Assembly: GCA_002778195.1 (NCBI GenBank)
Contig: PCDI01000021.1
Coordinates: 118,750-182,749, forward strand
DNA from: Raffaelea ambrosiae
Taxonomy: Eukaryota > Ascomycota > Sordariomycetes > Ophiostomatales > Ophiostomataceae
Length of the DNA stretch: 64,000 nucleotides
Direction of reading: 5' to 3'
Positions within the stretch are counted from its first letter, which is position 1, and every line of letters starts with the position of its first letter. Positions 24,118-36,103 of this stretch are shown piece after piece. Under the pieces are notes generated by a model. The model worked only from the letters and a program-made list of their open reading frames with translations. It ran no database searches and had not been told where the DNA came from. The position numbers were made by a program, and so were the translations under genes.

Positions 24118-24627
24118 ATGTCGACTGCGCCTCTCCCTTCCACAGTATGCTTCTTGTCTGATCTCGCGTCCAAGGATGTTGGTGATAAGGTCAAATTCCT
24201 CGGCTGGTACTTCTGATTTCCTACGCGTCGTGTTATCTTAAGGCTGGGCTCTTCTAAGACTGCCGTCATTTCGTATAATACGGCTGACATGTTTTCTCCC
24301 AGTGTGAACTCCTATGATATGACCACGGGTACACTCAGACTGCAGCACGAGTATCCCCAGGTGTCCCAAGACTGTGCCTTGGTGGACATGAATCTTCTTC
24401 TCAACAGACTTCATTCATCCCATGTGCAGGTGGGAGAATGGCTTAATATTATCGGGTATATTACATCCATCAGCCACCAACCAGAGGCAAAAGGGAACCG
24501 CGTTTACATACAAGCCATTGTGCATTGGCCAGCCGGTCCTCTCGATATCAAGGCTTATGAACAGGGTCTGGCCAAAACAATAGCCAACGATGCTCTTGAC
24601 AAGGAAAGAAGGAATAGCAAGAAATAG
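24118..24627 (+). CDS. TEN1: CST telomere-capping complex subunit Ten1
   Basis: Two exons are inferred, 24118-24206 and 24303-24627. The 96-nt intron (donor GTACTT, branch CTGAC, acceptor CAG) gives FLG-C-VNSYD across the join and 137 residues in all. Ten1 is the small OB-fold subunit of the Cdc13/CTC1-Stn1-Ten1 complex. That complex binds the telomeric 3' overhang, limits telomerase and recruits polymerase alpha-primase. Seen here are the family's N-terminal LPS..FLSDLASKDVGDKVKFLG strand, then TTGTLRLQHEYP, ALVDMNLLL and VGEWLNIIGYI, which are beta-strand elements of the OB barrel. A short helical C-terminus (AYEQGLAKTIANDALDKERR) follows. Length fits fungal Ten1. The protein is small and fast-evolving, so the call rests on strand order and a few motifs. 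Confidence 0.82.
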
Positions 24628-25651
24628 ACTCTTAGCTCAACTTCATGTATTGATTGTCTTACGCAGCCCAACGGACAAAAGGCCAGACAGCACCTTTCTG
24701 CCGAAGGATGTCCAAACCCCTTTTGCTCCTGAGTCAAGGGCTTTATTTTCTTGCCACGCATGGCTAAGGCCTGGTTAGTATACGACCTGGTTAGTATACG
24801 AAAATCGATCCACGCATGCTACAACTGGCGGTAAATATCTCAAAATGTGCTGCGCAAATGCGTCTAGACTCGGCGACTTGGCAAAGCAGAAACCAGTCGG
24901 TGCCTTACGAAGGGCAAACTTCGGATCGGCCCTTCTGGCCACTCAGTACGGCTGAAAGTCGATTGGATGGGATTTGGTCCCCCAAAGAGAATTACTTGCC
25001 CTATTTTTTACGCTGCCGGTTTCCAAGTCCAATCAGGACCATCTGTGCCCAATCCTTTCCCATCAGGGTTTCATGCACATGCGGCTATGGTGCAATATTG
25101 GGGCCATGCGGTCGCTGTTAACCAGGTTATCGTTTCTACAATTGCGGGGGTTCTGTCAGATGAAGAAAAGATGGAAGCACAGCCCAACGCGCATCATCAG
25201 TTCAATTGGGCCGCCACACGGTATCATACGGCTGGCCCACGAGATCCACAGTCTCTTCTTCCAATCTTGATCTAGAATGAACTTCAAAGAGCCTCACATT
25301 CTGTGTCTTTGATGCATGATGTGAGGAGAGATACGAGGGTGCATTGCTTAAGGACCACAGATATTACGGCGTAATTGCATTAGCGTCGCTGCCAGAAGAT
25401 GTAACTACATTGTGCTTGCGTCTTACGTGCATGCCGACGAAATATGACACGTCGAAGAAGTACAATATAATCTAGTAATCTTCAAACTGAGATGTACAAT
25501 AGTAAAACAGTCAAAGCAAAAACACTGGCAACAATGGAGATTCATTAGCACGATAGCAACAGATCGAATTATACCAGCCAAATATGCTCAGTCTTCGTCC
25601 GTTCCTATTATGCTAGGTGTTTGTGATCCTGTGCTTCGCACATTTTTGTTT
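24628..25651. other. Convergent 3' intergenic region with a short direct repeat
   Basis: This lies between the 3' ends of TEN1 and the three-exon gene. A 17-bp unit (cctggttagtatacga plus flanking base) is repeated in tandem at about 24771-24802. A 102-codon + strand frame (24967-25275) is open but not recognisable and is not called. Confidence 0.5.
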
Positions 25652-26304
25652 TCAAACCCGGTCTTTGCCTCTGGAATTGCGGTGCCGGCGAGAATCATGG
25701 CTCCGGCGCTCGTGGTGCGAGCTATGATGGTGGTGAGACCGGCGGCCAGATGAAGAAGACTCGCCTCCATTGCTTCTGCTGCTGCCCCCATAGCTGCTGC
25801 CTGACTTGGAGACCACAACAGGCTTGTGCAGTGGACGCTTGAGCTTTGACGAGCTGTCCGAGCCACTGGCATTGCGGGAGGCAACTTGTTTATCCCAGAC
25901 TTCCTTTGATTTAATGCAGATGTCGTCAATTTGTTCCTTGTAGTGTTGTTAGCGTCGTTAGTACATCTAATGGGGGCTTTTTGATCTTCATACATCCGTC
26001 AAGCATTCACCGGGTGTTGAAATGAGAAATCCATCTTCGCCCTATAGGAGGAGATGATTCGTTAGACTTTTTTCCAAGCTTGTGTCCATACATGCTTTCA
26101 GAGATTGGAAAGGGTAAGGAGAGGGCACCACTTGTTGCATACATCCTTTGAGTAGTTCCGCACAGTTGCCTCAGGTCCAAGATAATATTGGATCTCGGCA
26201 GTAATGACTTTTCTGTGAATGTCCTGGTGTGGAATCCAGTATTTGTTCATTGCCTGCTGCTGTGGCTGCTGCTGCTGTGAAGTGGCATAGTATTGGTAAG
26301 ACAT
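25652..26304 (-). CDS. Conserved-type fungal protein of unknown function, three exons (164 aa)
   Basis: Three phase-0 exons are inferred: 26304-26143 (54 aa), 26041-25994 (16 aa) and 25936-25652 (94 aa). The donors are GTATGC and GTATGA, and the acceptors are TATAG and CAAG. The 57-nt second intron contains a full TACTAAC branch site. Splicing restores one clean reading, YLGPEATVRNYSKD-GEDGFLISTPGECLTD-EQIDDICIKSKEVWDKQ. The N-terminus has a Gln-rich stretch (10-17). Residues 20-88 form a compact block with the look of a small alpha/beta domain: a YWIPHQDI start, a YYLGPEATV strand, GEDGFLI, and a helix. The tail (89-164) is Ser/His/Arg-rich and basic. I believe similar short proteins occur in related fungi, but I know no function. 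Because no single exon is long, simple ORF scans miss it. Confidence 0.75.
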
Positions 26305-29300
26305 CTTATTTGAGACGGATATCGGTGATTCACACGTCTTCAACTTGATATATAAACAAAAACAGCTCTTTGGGCTGATATGACAAGCCTCTTGATGGGC
26401 AGATACACTAACAGAACTGTGGAGGCTTTGAGGGATATGAAGGCTCAATGTGAAGCGTTTAAGTTCACTTTGAGTCAGTGACTAAGTTCCACGATTGTCA
26501 ATGTAGTCTGAGCAGTGAAGGTGAAGTCTGAATGTGAAATGAGCTAACCTGGTGCGGAACTCAGGTCTATTTATGTTTCTGGCTCTTAATACTTCTAGTT
26601 GCGGTACAGAGAACATACGTCAAGAAAATTGAGCGACAACCGCATGTGCCTTCCTCCCTTCCATTCTTTATGATATGACAGGTTTTCCCTGTCGCCCACA
26701 TCCACATATAATTGGTTTCACTCTGCAATGTAACTCACAGTCATGTCTACCTTGCGTCACTAGACAGTACAGAGTAGGCGCAGGCAGTCTTGCAGTGGCT
26801 CCAATACTACGCACCGAATGATTGCAACAATGGAAGACAGAAAATTAAAAAACAAGTGTGCTGGATGTGCCCGCCTCGTTTTTGGAAGGGGGGGGGGGTG
26901 TTTCAGGGCGAGAAAAGAAAGAACCCCCCAACTCAACCATACGTCACGTTGACACAACACAGAATGCCACAAAATATCGCCAACTTCTGGCGTTTGCTAT
27001 CTATCTCCTTCAAAGGGTCCTTGCTCCCGATACCTTCTCGTTTTCGCGAATTTACTTCGCTTGGAGGACTGCACTTCTGACGAAATGGTCTACGGGTACC
27101 TAATGCGACTATTAAACGAGGGCCCTCTGCCGGAAAAATCTTCAAGAAACCCAGCATTCAGTCACCGTCAATATGTTCCTGTATATTCGATCCACGGGTG
27201 GTGCCGGACAATTGTTTCAAGCTCTGACCTGATGGCTCAGCTGCTCTAGGCCTGGGTTCTCAGGCAAGGCTGACGAATGAATACAACGGTCGACCAATAG
27301 GAACTGGAGACTCAGTCTGAAATGGCGCAGCATCTTGTGATGATCTGTTTCTGTTTCCAGCTTTGGTGTCCATTAATCTCTACCTTTTCCACTTCTTCCT
27401 TCTGCTCCAAATATTCGATTCTTCGACGACTTGGTTCCAAAATCAAAGGATCAAGAGAAAGGGGGGGTGGTTGCCTGTCCAGCTGACCGCCTGCAAATCC
27501 TCAAGAACAGGCTATGACGTAATTGTTGCACCGACCAAGCCAAGGACGTTTTCCAAGTTTTGAGGAAAACAACGTCCATGTCGGCACAATTGGTCACTGC
27601 TGCTGGCAACTACGAAGTAAAATGTGTATTATTTTCTTTTGTTATTTGCTCTGCTCTTTTATGATATTCAGCAGTGCGATATAAGTCGCTTCCAAGATTG
27701 TTGAGGGTGTCCTGCCAGGTATGTAGCCCTGTCCCCATTCCTTGATTTAGACATCAGCCCCTGACGTTGACTTCCAAAATTTGTCGATCTGGACCAAGTT
27801 GAGCATGCACAATCCAGCGCCACTGAATTAGGAAACACTCGCATGCCTTATAGATATGGTGATATGCCGTAGATGGCGTGCTTGGACGCCCATTGGCTGA
27901 TGAAAAATAGAGCGATTTGCAAAACGAGGCTGCGTTGGAGAGGACCGAGATAGTGGCAAGCGTGGCTTAGCATGGCCCGACCATAACCGGCATGTATACC
28001 CCAAAATCGGACGCGCTGCCAATTTCTATGGGTAACACTGACGATCATTGAAATGTGTGTGGTTCGAGGTGCAGAGAACGAACAAAGAGTCACTTTTCTA
28101 TGCCAAGATGAAAAACTGCACTTTTCAGGTGTAAAATGGTGCTAGAATATTAGATTACTCCCGGGGGAAGGCGAAGACGGACGCGAAATGTGCTTTATTA
28201 TTTCAAAGAGAAATTCGAGCAAGGGGGGAGTTATTACATTTGTTTGACTCTTTTAAGCGACTCACATGGCAACCCAAAATGCGTCTTTCAGATTCCATCA
28301 CGAGGGTTGTATGCCACTTCCTGTTACCACTCTTACGATCGGATTGCTCGGGGCAGGAGCTCCGGGGTTCTTAGAGACAGGGCGAGTGTCTGAGCGGGAG
28401 GGCAATAAACCGGTCCGTGGCGACTAGAGAGAGGTGCTTGTCTTGGATGTCCCCTTCCCCCCCTTTTTTGGATTTTTCTTCAAAAGGACTTGATCCAAGC
28501 AGCCATCAGGAGAAACGGCGAGACTTAAAAGCTCAGCCCTCGAAAAGAAAACCCGAACAGTACGAGTAGAATAAGAAAATCTCATCGGGATCGGTTTTCT
28601 GAAACAAGCAGGATCACTCCTCCAGGAGACGGGCTACTGCCAAACAAGAACACCACGCGAAGGGGCTGTGAAGGAGCCGAGAACACAAAAGAACGCCATT
28701 GGCGCCCTGTTTCCCTCACGACCTTACTCTGACTGGACATGGCTAGTGGAAGTGGGAGAACAGCACACCACTGCTTGCCTGCGTCCTGGCAGCACCCGGA
28801 CAATTGTTCCCTTGTGACCCGAGACATTACCACAATGACCAGGCTTTCACACCAACCATGGGATTTTAGTCCTCTAGTCACATTTCTGCACAGCTAACTC
28901 TGCTACAGCGATGAAAGACGCGTGTGCCGTTCCAACTGCTCAACAATACGGCGGCAAAGGGGTCGGTGTGTAGGCCAATGACCACCATAGAAGACGATAT
29001 GAGGCTAGCCAAGATAACAGCAACAGTTGTGAGGCGAGCATCGAGGACAGAGGAAGGATACAAACGAGAAAGATGCAACGAATTCTTCTCAGACGTGTTG
29101 GTGCCCGACACACGGTCCTTCCTATGATGCCTGGATCAGGCGGACAAAGAACTGTACGCACCAGCGCTCCTTATACAGGGATTTCGTCATCGAGCAGAAT
29201 ATTCCCAAGCGTGTACAGTATCGAGGCCAAATACCTGTCTCCATACACAAACCGCACACCGGCTGCACGCTTCCATCCGGTATGGCGTGGCACCCAAGAG

Positions 29301-31853
29301 CGAACAGACGAGGGAAACTACCCACACCATTCGCTACAGACGACCATATAGTCGAATATACAAAGACGATGCACGTATTAGACGGCTAAAAAGGACAACC
29401 AGGGATGACAAGTAAAACCGCAGGAGAAACCAAATATTACAACCAGGCGCCTGACTGACTCGCCTTGGGAGACCACTGGATTTGCATGAATTGGGAGAAA
29501 ATAGAATAGGGGCAAGAAGAGCGGCTGTGCCCGTAGTTGGGGATCTGCCTTTTTCGTTCCCTTTTAGGAGGGGACTGCCATGCGAGGCTGACTTCCGGCC
29601 ATTCCTGTCTTCTGGGTTTCGTACTTTGTTCTACGCCATTTGGGCTGGTGGCCGTTCCTACTGAGCACACTTCTCGCTTTGGATTCTGCATCTCCCGCTT
29701 TTGGACCTGGCCTTTTGCGTTTCGTTTCGCCGTGTCTGTTTCCATGCCTGCTGCTTTGCCGGGATGTCCATAGTGCCTTTTGATTGCAGTGTTATGCCGT
29801 GAAGAGACCCCAAGGGCGGGCTGTCAGTGGGATCACGTGTTGGACGTCGTGGCCGCATATCAGGTCTAATTTGGCGCAGTGGGGGTAAGATTTCAAGGCT
29901 GGGCACTGGCAAGCCGGCCACTAGTTAAAACAGGCCTTCGAGGCGGACTCGGGCTGTCCAACAGGTCGTCGCAGTGGCCCATTGTTCGACAAGACAGAGT
30001 GGTAGAACCAGCGAAGACAGAGAGGGAGGTACAGAAAGAGACAGGAAACGCCGTCATGAAAGCGTGCAAGAGGAAAGGGTTTTTTTTTTTTTTTTCCCCA
30101 AGTTTCTTTACCGTTGTTTTGGACGTGTCCCCCCATTAAACTGTGCTGGCAGTTCATCTGAAACCAGTACACCGGCAGGGTTTTTTTTTTTTTTTTTTTT
30201 TTGGCAGCCAACAGGCGGCCAGGCCTGCCTATTAATACTTTGGCGGTAATTACCACAAGACGGCACAATCAGAGCAACAGGCCGTCGCGCCCGATCGACA
30301 GTGTGGAAAGGGCCTCTGCCAAGTGGATTCCCCAGCCCAGTGGACCAGCCACCCCTGCAGCCCAGCTGCGTCATTCGACCTCGTCATCGGTCGGCGAGCA
30401 CTGCCATGGCCAGCTGGTTAGGCACGCATCCCCCAAGATGCTGACAGACTGTCACTCGCAGCGAGGTATCCTGTTGCCCAAACTGTCGCTCTGCCCAGGC
30501 AGTGTGCCCACGAGTCGGCCCCTGGAGTTGGCCTCGTGAAGACTCACCGGCCAGTGCCCAGTCCTTTTTTGACAGCGGCACCGCTGGCATTTGCGGACGC
30601 TACGGCACCCGCCTGGGCTAAGTGCTGGTGGCTATCAGGACATCCAGCGCTGCTCTGTGCGCTTCGTACTGTTCATAATCCCCTTATAATCCGGAGGCCA
30701 TGTAAGATACAACGCATGTTGCCTGACCCACACGACCGTTTTCTCCTGAACCAAGCAAGCAATACGGCGAAAGCTGCTGTTCCTGGCACGCGGCGAATCA
30801 GAGCTGCAACCCCAGCTGAAGAGAGTGCGTACTCGTAGTGGTTCATATACACAGAGCGCGCGGCCGCATACTGTGTAAAAACGATACGTAGTAGGCGACA
30901 GGCCGGGGGGCCGACCGTTGGGACGACCACCTGCTCTGGTTGAGGCCAAACGCGAGATGCAAATAAAGCAGCCAGAAAAAGCAGCCACATAAGGCAGACA
31001 CACAAAAAGACACAGAACAAAAAGACACACGTAGAAGCGCAGGCAGACACATTTCCAGAAACAGAAAGAGCGCCCTAGGCACCCGCAGTTGCTTGTTGCG
31101 GAGTTCTCTCGTGTCCGGACCCAGTTGGTAGGTTCTTTCCCCGTATATTACAACTTCAGACGACAATCTGTCCCAAACACGGGTTTTTGGTCAACAACGA
31201 CCCCTCCTCTTCCTGCTCCTCTTTCTCTCTTTCTCTCATTCTCTCCCTGTCTCCATCCAACTCCTCGCCCTGCCCACACTGCATCATCCACTGGTCCTCG
31301 CAACCTCCGCCTCGCAACACTTGCTCCCACCTGCTGCTCGTTTCGACACACGCATCGCCGCAGCAAAAAGAAAGGGGGCATTAACGGCCTGCGCGGGCTG
31401 CTGGTTATATCGGGCTGCCCTATCGCTGTTGGGCCTGGCCAGGAGTCCCTGTTTCAGAACACGCAAACAAAAGAACCACCAAAGCAATCAAGCACGAACA
31501 AATCATACTCCTTCATTCCCGCACCCTGATCCTTCTGCGCCTCAGCCGTCGCCTCATCTTTTCTTGCACCTGGTGCCCCAAGACTAGTTTCTCACATTTT
31601 GATTTTCTTTCTTTCATTTTGGCCTCGCTCTTCATCACTGCGTCCGAACAAATCGAGCGAACGAGCGAACCAACCGAGTCCAGCCGACCGACCGAACGAG
31701 CCACACGATAAGGCGTATCGATCGCCTGCCGAATCAAACGGCTCGAAAGCCCCGACCGTTGGGACTGCGAGACTAGTCCGCTAGCCACCGCACCTCCTCC
31801 ATTCCCCTTCCCATCACCTTCTCGACCTCCTCAACCACCACAGAACAGCAGCC
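26305..31853. other. 5.5-kb gene-poor region between divergent genes
   Basis: No gene with recognisable product, tRNA or transposon is visible. T16 (30080-30095) and T22 (30181-30202) homopolymers lie 85 bp apart. From about 31190 to 31850 the + strand is C/T-rich and forms the likely promoter and leader of the next gene. Open frames are all short and lack splice-consistent partners. Confidence 0.5.
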
Positions 31854-33278
31854 ATGAGCTTGGCTGGCCCAGATACCACCACCAGCGGCACAGGCCCAAC
31901 GCTGGCACCACCATTCGAGCCCGTGCCTGTGCCCTCGTCATCCTCGACGACCAAGGACGAGCCTGCCTCCCCACCCGCCGCATCCGACGACAAGAAGAAG
32001 CACAAGAAGCGCGGCCTATTTGGCTTTGGCCGCAAGAAGACCGACGAACACGCAGCTGGATCGCCGTCAACACCAGCAAAGTCGTCGTCGTTGTCCGCAA
32101 CGTCCACGCCAGTAGCACCGAAGTCGGCATCGACAACTGCAACAACAGGAACAACACCGACGCCAACAGCGCCATCCTCGAAGCCCTTGGCAGCACCCAC
32201 CGCATCCACCGATGCACGCGCCGCCCGCAAGCCGACAGCGCCCATCCAGGTCGACAGCACCCTCTCGGGCATGAGCGGCAGCGTCACCAGCGCTGGCACA
32301 TCTGGCGGATACTTTGTGCTCCCGGCGTCGCCTGTGCGGAGCATCACGGCCCTCTCTTCGTCGCCGCGCATGTCTTCGCCAGCCGGCTCGCAGATCTTTG
32401 AGCGCGACGTGCAGGAGACAAGCAGCATTCTGGTTCCCAACTCACCGGCCATTCCGTCGCACATCACGACTGAGAACCACATCCCGTCCGTACTGGACGC
32501 ATCGTCCGAGGCCATCACCGACGACCATCTCGATCCCGACAGCGTCGAGATCATCACACACGCCCACCACCAGCCGGCCATGCTGACCGTGGCCGGCATC
32601 AACAACAGCAACAGCAGCAACAACAACCTCCACATTGGCAGCACCGCCGGCAGCCTGCACGGCACCAGCACCAATGCCTGGGTCGATGATGTTGCCAGCA
32701 GCTTTGCCGACAAGGACGACAGTGCGTCCAACTACGGCTCCTTTGATACGACGGACGTCCGGCGTCTCAGCTTCATCTCCTTTGCCGATGTCGTCCAGGC
32801 AGAACACCAGCAGCAGGCATCCGGCAGCGGCCTGTCTAGCAGCGTTGGCGGAGCCAACGACATGCACCTTGCCGGACTGACCAGCCTGGCCGCCCTTGGC
32901 GCCATGAACCGGTCCCCCTCGCCCATGCGGTCTCCGACGGCTACGACGACCACGGGCGGCTTCGGCACAAGCCCACCGACGAGCAAGAGCGGCTCCATCA
33001 AGGGCCTGGAGATGTCCCCCAACCGCGGTGCCAAGACGACCTCCGCGACGGCTGCGACGGCTCCTCTGGGGTCCGCATCTTCGGCCATGGGCTCGCCGAC
33101 CATGTCCGCCGTGGGCACAACCGGCGGTCCGGCAAGCAGCAGCGGCAGCACTCTGATGCTGGGTGGCGAGCTGTCGGTGGAGACCATGTCACAGGCGCTG
33201 CGGCGGACTGGCAGCGGCGACCTCAGCGGGGTGCGGAGCATGCCTCAGAGCCCGATTGACGGGACGACGTCCCGCTAG
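31854..33278 (+). CDS. Disordered Ser/Thr/Ala-rich fungal protein (474 aa)
   Basis: Single open exon; the ATG follows a C/T-rich leader and an A-rich context. No enzymatic domain is visible. A basic cluster near residues 46-64 (KKKHKKRGLFGFGRKK) could bind nucleic acid or membrane, or act as a nuclear signal. The middle is low-complexity Thr/Ser/Pro/Ala. Two denser segments look like conserved motifs within disorder. One is around residues 299-318 (FDTTDVRRLSFISFADVVQ). The other is near the C-terminus (GELSVETMSQALRRTGSGDLSGVR), both with RRLS/RRTGS-type sites suited to basophilic kinases. Many SP and SPxR sites suggest proline-directed phosphorylation. Cell location and role are unknown. 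I have the impression that such proteins recur in related fungi, which needs a search. Confidence 0.78.
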   Translation: MSLAGPDTTTSGTGPTLAPPFEPVPVPSSSSTTKDEPASPPAASDDKKKHKKRGLFGFGRKKTDEHAAGSPSTPAKSSSLSATSTPVAPKSASTTATTGTTPTPTAPSSKPLAAPTASTDARAARKPTAPIQVDSTLSGMSGSVTSAGTSGGYFVLPASPVRSITALSSSPRMSSPAGSQIFERDVQETSSILVPNSPAIPSHITTENHIPSVLDASSEAITDDHLDPDSVEIITHAHHQPAMLTVAGINNSNSSNNNLHIGSTAGSLHGTSTNAWVDDVASSFADKDDSASNYGSFDTTDVRRLSFISFADVVQAEHQQQASGSGLSSSVGGANDMHLAGLTSLAALGAMNRSPSPMRSPTATTTTGGFGTSPPTSKSGSIKGLEMSPNRGAKTTSATAATAPLGSASSAMGSPTMSAVGTTGGPASSSGSTLMLGGELSVETMSQALRRTGSGDLSGVRSMPQSPIDGTTSR

Positions 33279-36103
33279 AGACGAGTGCATCGGAGACGAC
33301 GGGCACAGTTGCGTCACCTCCCTACTCATCTAACTAAAGGCTGAATGAAGGTGGACGTGACAGGAGTGTGAGCAAGAGAAAGTACAAGGAAGTGCCGTCC
33401 TTCTTTTGGCTCTTTTGTCACGGATTTGCCGTTTGATTTTGAGTCTTCGTTTCCGAATTTTGCTATGGGTCATGGGAGTTTTCTTGTTGTTTACTACGTT
33501 GACTTTCTTTGTCATCGTGTGCCTTTGCCGTTTCTGACATCTCCATGTTGCTCCTTTACCCATTTTGCGTTTTCACTTCATTTTGCAAAGCTGCCTCCAC
33601 CAAACTGTGACCAGGACAGGTGGCAGAGAAACCCGGGTTTTTTTTTGTGCTTTTTTATTTTGGAATGCCGGAGTTTTTTCTCTCTCTGTTTTCTGTTTCT
33701 CCTTTGCTACGCTCTCACTTTCGGTTCTTTGTTTCTTCCTCTATCTGTTCATTTTTTGGTTCGCTCTCATCCGGGTTTATTCTTTTCTTCGAGCGTACAC
33801 GATACCGATTTGCCAAACGACGGAGGAATGAGGGAATACAGAGGGGAGGGAAATTTTGGGAGCCAGTCCATACCGTGATGGAAACGTTTTAGTTGCTACT
33901 TTGTTTATTTTATTCCTTTGTAGTCTTGTCCCCTGTAAAAGGGTATTTTATCTTTCGGTTCATTTTTTTTGTTCTATCGGACCACGCAAATGCAATTCAA
34001 TTCATCACGAAGCTTTGTGACTGCTTGCTCAGCCCTTCTCCTTGTGACAGCTGTCTACGAACAGTCGCAGTTCAGTGACGTTGCCGTGCATGCAGTCCTG
34101 AGTATACCATTACGTCACAGTCTGCCAGCTTAGAGAGTAAGACGCAAAGTGCTCCACGACGCAAAGTGCTCCACTGCTACTCCAATGCCTTTTCCCACTA
34201 TGCACGCAAACGTAAGATACAGGATAGCTATCTCACTTCGGCTCAATATCCACAAATATCTACGATACACCGGTCCGGCAAACAATTGCCGGTCCCGGCC
34301 CCGGGAGGAAAATGTGCCGGACAAGACGCAAGATGGTGACTTGCAAGAATTGGCCATGCTGTTGGATAACAGCATGCAAATGCCATATTTGGTGGAGCGA
34401 TCAGGTCACTGGTAGCCCAAAGCACGATAAGCTCACTTTGTCGTTTTTGGTGCCCAATTGTGCCTTGTTCATGACGACATAGCTAAGTCATTTTGGGCTC
34501 GGGTAGTGGCAGTGTTGGTCAAGGCGGATGACAGTTAGAATAACAAGACAATGCTATCTCGTCAATGCACGGCCCCCTCCATTAGGGCTGGCACTATCGG
34601 TAGTGAACAAGCTTGTTTTATTTGGCGAGCTAAATGCGGTGATACACCGTAAAAAGTCTTGTGCTTTTCTTATCCGGTCTGACTCTCTTTATTGCTTCCC
34701 TTGCGTTCTTCGGCCCCACTTAAGATCGGCTTCTCCAACCGCAGTCTTTTCCGTCTGCAGTGGTACGGGAAATGCCAAATACGAGCTCTTTGTTCTTCAC
34801 GATGCTGTTCCGACCATTGACCTTTTCGCCTTCTGGATGCTTATATTTTGGTTGGCCGAGTCCTTGCTTCCTCGTTGAGTAAATTTTTGGCTGTGGCGCA
34901 GTTTACCATCGAAAAGTGGCGTCCTCGCCATTTTATTCGGCCTTGCCCCGCGCAATTTCGCCGTAGGAGGCAAAGGGAAACGCCTCCTCTCTTGGGATAG
35001 AGCATCGTAATAACAAAGTGGTGGCAGCGGTTCCGGGAAGTAAAAGAGAAAAAATAGGAAAGAATGGTCACGTAGATACGATAGAGAGAAAACCCTGCAT
35101 GGCTGACTTGCGGGTTGGTTTCCGCCTCGGAAAAATCCGACTACGCGCAAGAAAGTCAGTCTCAACAGGGCCGAAGCACCTGGAAAACCAGAGGAGTTAG
35201 AGGGGTTCAGCGACGGATAAGCCTACCGAAGGCCTGCTATTTGAGCTAAAAAAAATCTTTCTATGAAAGATAACTTTCAGCCGTTTTTTTTTCCGGCGGG
35301 CAAAAATTCGCAGCCCCCTGATAGGCCCGATTAACAACTAACACCACGCCCAAACGCTCGCTGAAGACATTCAAGCGGACCCGCCCCCCGATACTCGGCC
35401 CCAGAGCGTCGGTGGGCGTCCGCCGCCAGACCCAAACAGCACAAACAACCTGTCATCGTCGTCGATTGGGAAAAAAAAACTCCTTTCGGCTACCGGGCAA
35501 GAACCGGCGAACGGGAGCAGGGAGGAGCGAAAATGAGGAGGAGACTTTCGGGGAGGAAGGAGTCATAGCGAGCGAGAAAAATATGCATGTTCTGATCGGT
35601 TCTTTTCTCTATTTTCATCTTTCTCTGTGTTTCTTTTCTTTCGCTATCTCGACACACTCACTCGCCCTCTCTGACTGTCTGATTTGAATCGAGAGCCTGT
35701 TCTCGTACAATAACTATTTCAAACCCCTTTCTGAATACCAATTGGTCTCGATCCACCTTCTCTTCCCCAGATTGTCTGACCGACTGCCTCAGGTCATTAC
35801 GCAAAAGGAATCTGCCGTTGACAGACAGAAGCCAGCCAACCTAGTACGCTTTGAGGAAAACGCCGCAGTGTATCAAGACTACGGAACCATCCATTCATGC
35901 TTTAGTTTTACATCTACCCGTTCATATTAGCACCGTTGTGTCGCCTCGCGGAGCAGACCTCTTGATCCCTCCGTTCCTCTTCTATTTCTCTGTGACATTG
36001 GTGCCCAGAAACCACCGTCCATTGCTCATCTACCCCGGCCACATGTGGCCAATAATCAATTTGTCGACTTAACCGACATCCTGTACGTTATCAGTCAGAC
36101 TCA
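33279..36103. other. Intergenic region with a tandem direct repeat
   Basis: This holds the 3' flank of the disordered protein gene and the promoter of the MFS gene. A perfect 17-bp tandem duplication (gacgcaaagtgctccac twice) occupies 34140-34173. T-rich tracts follow the upstream gene at about 33620-33780. No gene is seen. Confidence 0.5.
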
